Positions 6,822 through 9,901 of a DNA stretch of 9,901 nt are shown one piece after another. Under the pieces are notes generated by a model, which was not told the origin of the DNA, searched no databases, and saw only the letters and a program-made list of their open reading frames with translations. Position numbers and translations under genes: made by a program. Location of the stretch: positions 1 to 9,901 of the forward strand of contig JAPLHL010000250.1 of assembly GCA_026389655.1 (NCBI GenBank). Reading direction: 5' to 3'. Each line of letters opens with the position of its first letter. Position 1 is the stretch's first letter. The stretch comes from Chloroflexota bacterium. Its GTDB lineage: Bacteria; Chloroflexota; Dehalococcoidia; GIF9; UBA5629.

Positions 6822-8603
6822 ATGAAAAAACAGTTTGCGCTATTTATTTTCCTTCCATTGCTTTATTTTGCCATCTTCGGTGCATTTGTTGCTGCAGATG
6901 ACTTAAAAATAGTAAGAGTGGGAATTTATGAAAATCAACCGAAAATCTTTACGGATGATCAAGGTAAAGCTGCTGGTTTCTGGCCGGACATTATCGAATA
7001 CATAGCGTCAACAGAAGGATGGAGAATAGAGTATAAACGCGGTACATGGTCTGAATGTCTGAAAAGGTTGGAGAATAATGAAATAGATATAATGCCCGAT
7101 GTTGCCTTTACAGAAGAAAGAAACCGAACGTACGCTTTTTCACACGAGGCCGTTTATTCAAGCTGGTCAAGGGTATATGCAAGAACGGGAACCGAGATAC
7201 AATCCATTCTTGACCTCGATGGGAAAAAAATTGCTGTATTACAGGGCAGTGTGAATGCTGAAGGGCCTGAAGGTATAAAAGAGCTTGTCAAATCATATAA
7301 TATCAGTAGCACATTTATTGATGCAGCTAGTTATGCCAGGGTTTTTGAGTTAGTGGCAAACGGTGAGGCTGATGCCGGCGTTGTAAGCAAGGATTTCGGT
7401 TATCAACATGAAACGGAATATAAAATCGTGAAGAGCAATGTCATTTTCCAGCCTTCGCTTCTGTATTTCGCGTTCCCTAAAAATTCGAGCTTGACACCGT
7501 ATCTTATCGAAAGAATAGATCTCTATATAAGGACACTGAAACAAGATAATAATTCAATCTACTATCGGTCATTGGATAAATGGCTTGGAGCAAAATCTGC
7601 TGAGAAGTCCGTGATTCCAGTTTGGCTGATATGGTCACTAATAGGTATAGGAGGGCTGGCATTACTCCTTGGAGCCGGGAGTTTGATCCTGAGATCCCAG
7701 GTTAGATCCAGGACACAGGCACTGACTGCGGAAATCAACTCACGCAATCGTGCTGAAGTAGAATTGGCGACCTACAGGGATCACCTGGAGAAACTTGTTG
7801 AAGAGAGAACGGCTGAACTGGCGGAGAAAAATATTGAACTGAGTCAATCCAATATTCGCCTGCAGGAAATGGACAGGCTTAAGTCAGTATTTCTTGCCAG
7901 TATGAGCCACGAACTGCGAACACCCTTGAACTCAATCATAGGCTTTACCGGCGTCATGCTGCAGGGCATAGCCGGTGAGATTAACGATGAGCAACGTAAG
8001 CAGCTCAGTATTGTTAAAAGCAGCGCCACCCATCTTCTGAGCCTGATCAGCGACGTTCTGGATATTTCCAAGATTGAGGCGGGAAAAGCGGAACTATTTC
8101 CGGAGGAATTCAAGCTAAATGATGTAATGCAAGATGTTGTTCAGACGTTTTCACACATGGCAGGAGACAAAGGCCTGAACTTGGAAATGGAAGTGCCCGA
8201 AAATATAGTAATTTATAATGATAAAAGACGTGTAAAACAGGTTCTCATGAACCTTATAAGCAATGCCATCAAGTTCACCGACAATGGAAGCGTTAAAATC
8301 GCTGCCGGGATCCCCGCGGAAGGCAATGTGGAGATTCGAGTGAGCGATACCGGGACAGGGATAAAAGAGGAGGACATGGGCAGGCTTTTCGAACCATTTC
8401 AACAGGTTGACGCACTGCTTACAAAAAGACATGAGGGAACAGGCCTTGGTTTATATTTGACCAGAAAGCTTGTTGACCTGATGTCAGGTAACATCTCGGC
8501 AGAGAGCACATATGGTAGAGGAAGTGAATTTAAATTAACTATACCGCTCAGATATCAGGATAAAGTAAATCCTCCCTCCCCGGCCGGAAAAAATACGGGT
8601 TGA
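6822..8603 (+). CDS. Sensor histidine kinase with periplasmic-binding-protein sensor domain
   Basis: A 593-residue sensor kinase that binds an extracellular small molecule and autophosphorylates on histidine. Residues 1-25 are a signal peptide or first membrane anchor (lysines, then FALFIFLPLLYFAIFG, possible cleavage after AFVAA). Residues about 28-257 resemble SBP_bac_3 amino-acid-type binding proteins (VRVGIYENQPKIF, GFWPDIIEYI, ADAGVVS). A membrane segment at about 264-290 leads into a coiled coil to about 352. The HisKA H-box SHELRTP contains H363. HATPase_c has the N box with N477 and N481, G1 DTGTG (509-513), F box LFEPF (522-526) and G2 GTGLGL (539-544). An in-frame ATG at 6756 would bury the signal sequence 22 residues in; the ATG at 6822 with AAGGA (6806-6810) is preferred, although the spacing is 11 nt. 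It has no receiver domain of its own; two follow downstream. Confidence 0.92.
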   Translation: MKKQFALFIFLPLLYFAIFGAFVAADDLKIVRVGIYENQPKIFTDDQGKAAGFWPDIIEYIASTEGWRIEYKRGTWSECLKRLENNEIDIMPDVAFTEERNRTYAFSHEAVYSSWSRVYARTGTEIQSILDLDGKKIAVLQGSVNAEGPEGIKELVKSYNISSTFIDAASYARVFELVANGEADAGVVSKDFGYQHETEYKIVKSNVIFQPSLLYFAFPKNSSLTPYLIERIDLYIRTLKQDNNSIYYRSLDKWLGAKSAEKSVIPVWLIWSLIGIGGLALLLGAGSLILRSQVRSRTQALTAEINSRNRAEVELATYRDHLEKLVEERTAELAEKNIELSQSNIRLQEMDRLKSVFLASMSHELRTPLNSIIGFTGVMLQGIAGEINDEQRKQLSIVKSSATHLLSLISDVLDISKIEAGKAELFPEEFKLNDVMQDVVQTFSHMAGDKGLNLEMEVPENIVIYNDKRRVKQVLMNLISNAIKFTDNGSVKIAAGIPAEGNVEIRVSDTGTGIKEEDMGRLFEPFQQVDALLTKRHEGTGLGLYLTRKLVDLMSGNISAESTYGRGSEFKLTIPLRYQDKVNPPSPAGKNTG

Positions 8604-8685
8604 ACAGAATCACGGAAAAATTTCATGTATAATCCTTGCAGGGAAGCCTAATTATGAAAAGCTAAATACGTGAGAAAGAAGGAAA

Positions 8686-9045
8686 ATGAAGAAGGTACTT
8701 GTAGTTGAAGACAACGAGTCTAATCTCTATCTCATGAGATTCTTACTTGAGAAAAACGGCTTCCAGGTCATAGAGGCGAAAGAAGGTACTCAGGGCGTGA
8801 ATATGGCAAAGACGGAGACTCCCGATTTTATTATCATGGATATTCAGCTTCCAGACATAAATGGACTTGAGGCAACCAGGAGAATCAGAGATGCCGAGGT
8901 TAACAGTAATATTCCTATAATAGCAGTCACATCATATGCCATGGTGGGCGATAGGGAAAAGGCAATCGCCGCAGGCTGCACCGGCTATATCGAAAAACCA
9001 ATTAATCCAGACACCTTTTTGGCAGAATTAAAAAAATACATGTAA
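8686..9045 (+). CDS. Single-domain response regulator, CheY/DivK-like
   Basis: A 119-residue receiver with no output domain, likely phosphorylated by the adjacent kinase and acting by protein contact or as a phosphorelay intermediate. Acidic-pocket residues are E8 and D9 (VVEDN), phosphoacceptor D52 (MDIQLPDINGLEATRRIR), T82-S83 in the conserved Thr/Ser position and K104 in EKP. The SNLYLMRFLLEKNGF and AMVGDREKAIAAGCTGYIEKP segments resemble DivK-type receivers rather than DNA-binding regulators. AGGA lies 2 nt before the ATG (GAAGG 3 nt), close spacing but a purine-rich site. It begins 82 bp after the kinase. A TATAAT at 8628-8633 in that gap has no matching -35 box, so co-transcription with the kinase is the simpler reading. 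Confidence 0.93.
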   Translation: MKKVLVVEDNESNLYLMRFLLEKNGFQVIEAKEGTQGVNMAKTETPDFIIMDIQLPDINGLEATRRIRDAEVNSNIPIIAVTSYAMVGDREKAIAAGCTGYIEKPINPDTFLAELKKYM

Positions 9046-9071
9046 CACTACTTTTTTATTAAGGTGTTTAT

Positions 9072-9901
9072 ATGCGTATTATTGTTGTGGACGACTACCC
9101 GGAAAACCGCTACCTGCTAGAGGTGTTGCTCAAGGGACATGGGCACCAGGTTTCGTCTGCCAACAATGGAGCCCAAGCCCTGGAGCAATTAGCTGCAGGC
9201 AAGTTTGATCTGATTATCTCAGATATCCTGATGCCGGTGATGGATGGCTACCAACTTTGCCTGAAATGTAAGACCGATGCAATGTTCAAACACATCCCCT
9301 TCATATTCTACACTGCCACCTATGTTGAAAAGCTGGACGAAGAACTGGCGCTCAGATTGGGAGCGGACAGGTTCATCAGGAAACCAGCCGACCCGGAAGA
9401 GTTTGTGAATAGCATTAATGGTCTGGTTGAGGAAACCGCATCCGGAAAGGATAAGGGTAAGTCCATATCGTTGGATCTCGGGATGTTTCAGGCTTATACC
9501 GACCGGGTAGTGAAAAAGCTGGATAAGAAAATAATTCAGCTGGAAGACGAGATCACGCGGCGCCGCAATGCAGAGCAAGCACTGCGTGAATCTGAAGCAA
9601 AATACCGCAGTCTGGTTGAAACCGGGGGAGCCGGCATTGCAATAATAGACCTGGATAGCAAATTAACGTTTGTTAATAAGAGAATTTGCCAGATATTGGG
9701 ATATTCACGGGAAGAACTGATGAATAAATCGTTTATCAGCCTTGTGCACCCGGAAGATGCAGCAGTGATAGAAACATTTCTCAATTCAGCAACAGGCGGA
9801 AAGATCGAGACTGCCATAGAGTTCAGGATTATTCATAAATCCGGGAATATAGTCTGGCTTTATACTAACCCCAGGGCAATAATTATTAATGAAATAACAA
9901 T
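9072..9901 (+). CDS. Receiver-PAS signalling protein, N-terminal part (cut by window edge)
   Basis: An open frame of 276 codons with no stop before the right edge. Residues 1-120 are a receiver domain: D7-D8 (VVDDY), phosphoacceptor D51 in SDILMPVMDG, T81 in FYTAT and K104 in IRKP. Residues about 135-175 form a charged, heptad-like linker (VVKKLDKKIIQLEDEITRR) ending in the ALRESEAKYRSLVE lead-in that precedes many PAS domains. A PAS domain starts near 176 (GIAIIDLDSKLTFVN, ILGYSREELMNK, HPEDAAVI) and runs into PAC-like sequence (EFRIIHKSGNIVWL). The missing part may be further PAS domains and a histidine kinase core, or GGDEF, or another output; this cannot be told here. AAGGTG (9061-9066), 5 nt before the ATG, is a good ribosome binding site. 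It follows the receiver gene by 26 bp, probably in the same operon. Confidence 0.9.
   Translation, partial: MRIIVVDDYPENRYLLEVLLKGHGHQVSSANNGAQALEQLAAGKFDLIISDILMPVMDGYQLCLKCKTDAMFKHIPFIFYTATYVEKLDEELALRLGADRFIRKPADPEEFVNSINGLVEETASGKDKGKSISLDLGMFQAYTDRVVKKLDKKIIQLEDEITRRRNAEQALRESEAKYRSLVETGGAGIAIIDLDSKLTFVNKRICQILGYSREELMNKSFISLVHPEDAAVIETFLNSATGGKIETAIEFRIIHKSGNIVWLYTNPRAIIINEIT

Noticed and set aside
8628..8633. Perfect TATAAT between the kinase and the response regulator genes, as a separate promoter
   Set aside because: No -35-like box at 16-18 bp upstream; the nearest TTGAAC is 22 bp away. Co-transcription explains the layout without it.
9219..9578. Minus-strand open frame opposite the receiver-PAS gene
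   Set aside because: The plus-strand frame encodes clear receiver and PAS motifs through the same DNA, so the opposite frame is a shadow.

Overview
The window looks bacterial. Upstream of three genes there are recognisable sigma-70-type -35/-10 pairs with 17-18 bp spacing, several starts have Shine-Dalgarno-like sequences, and the two-component genes have bacterial-style architecture. The STT3-type oligosaccharyltransferase, the long-form RmlA and the divergent RmlC suggest an anaerobe of the Chloroflexota/Dehalococcoidia kind, or a deltaproteobacterium-like lineage. This placement is inference. An archaeon such as a methanogen also carries STT3, rml genes and sensor kinases and is not fully excluded.

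Left part (1-3777, all minus strand): the first 34 codons of a sugar-nucleotidyltransferase run off the left edge. It has its own promoter. Upstream of it on the same strand is a complete, compact dTDP-L-rhamnose operon in the order rmlA-rmlC-rmlB-rmlD. Gaps are 26 bp (or so) and 10 bp, followed by a 4-bp ATGA overlap. The operon has a good promoter just upstream of rmlA, and a 6-bp inverted repeat overlaps that promoter.

Middle (4025-6370, minus): one 781-codon membrane protein with the WWDYG signature, an STT3/AglB/PglB-type oligosaccharyltransferase with its own promoter. A 451-bp divergent intergenic region follows (6371-6821). It holds back-to-back promoters and a doubtful small membrane ORF.

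Right part (6515-9901, plus): a sensor histidine kinase with a signal peptide, an extracytoplasmic periplasmic-binding-protein sensor domain, one further membrane segment and a HisKA/HATPase_c core. It is followed by a stand-alone CheY/DivK-like receiver and then by a receiver-linker-PAS protein cut by the right edge.

How the parts may work together: the rml operon supplies dTDP-L-rhamnose for a surface glycan. The oligosaccharyltransferase could transfer a lipid-linked glycan, possibly containing rhamnose, to asparagines of exported proteins. The divergent signalling cluster senses an extracellular small ligand and may control something in this neighbourhood or elsewhere. Only adjacency supports a link between signalling and glycosylation. 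No RNA genes, CRISPR arrays, insertion sequences, tandem repeats or convincing rho-independent terminators were seen.
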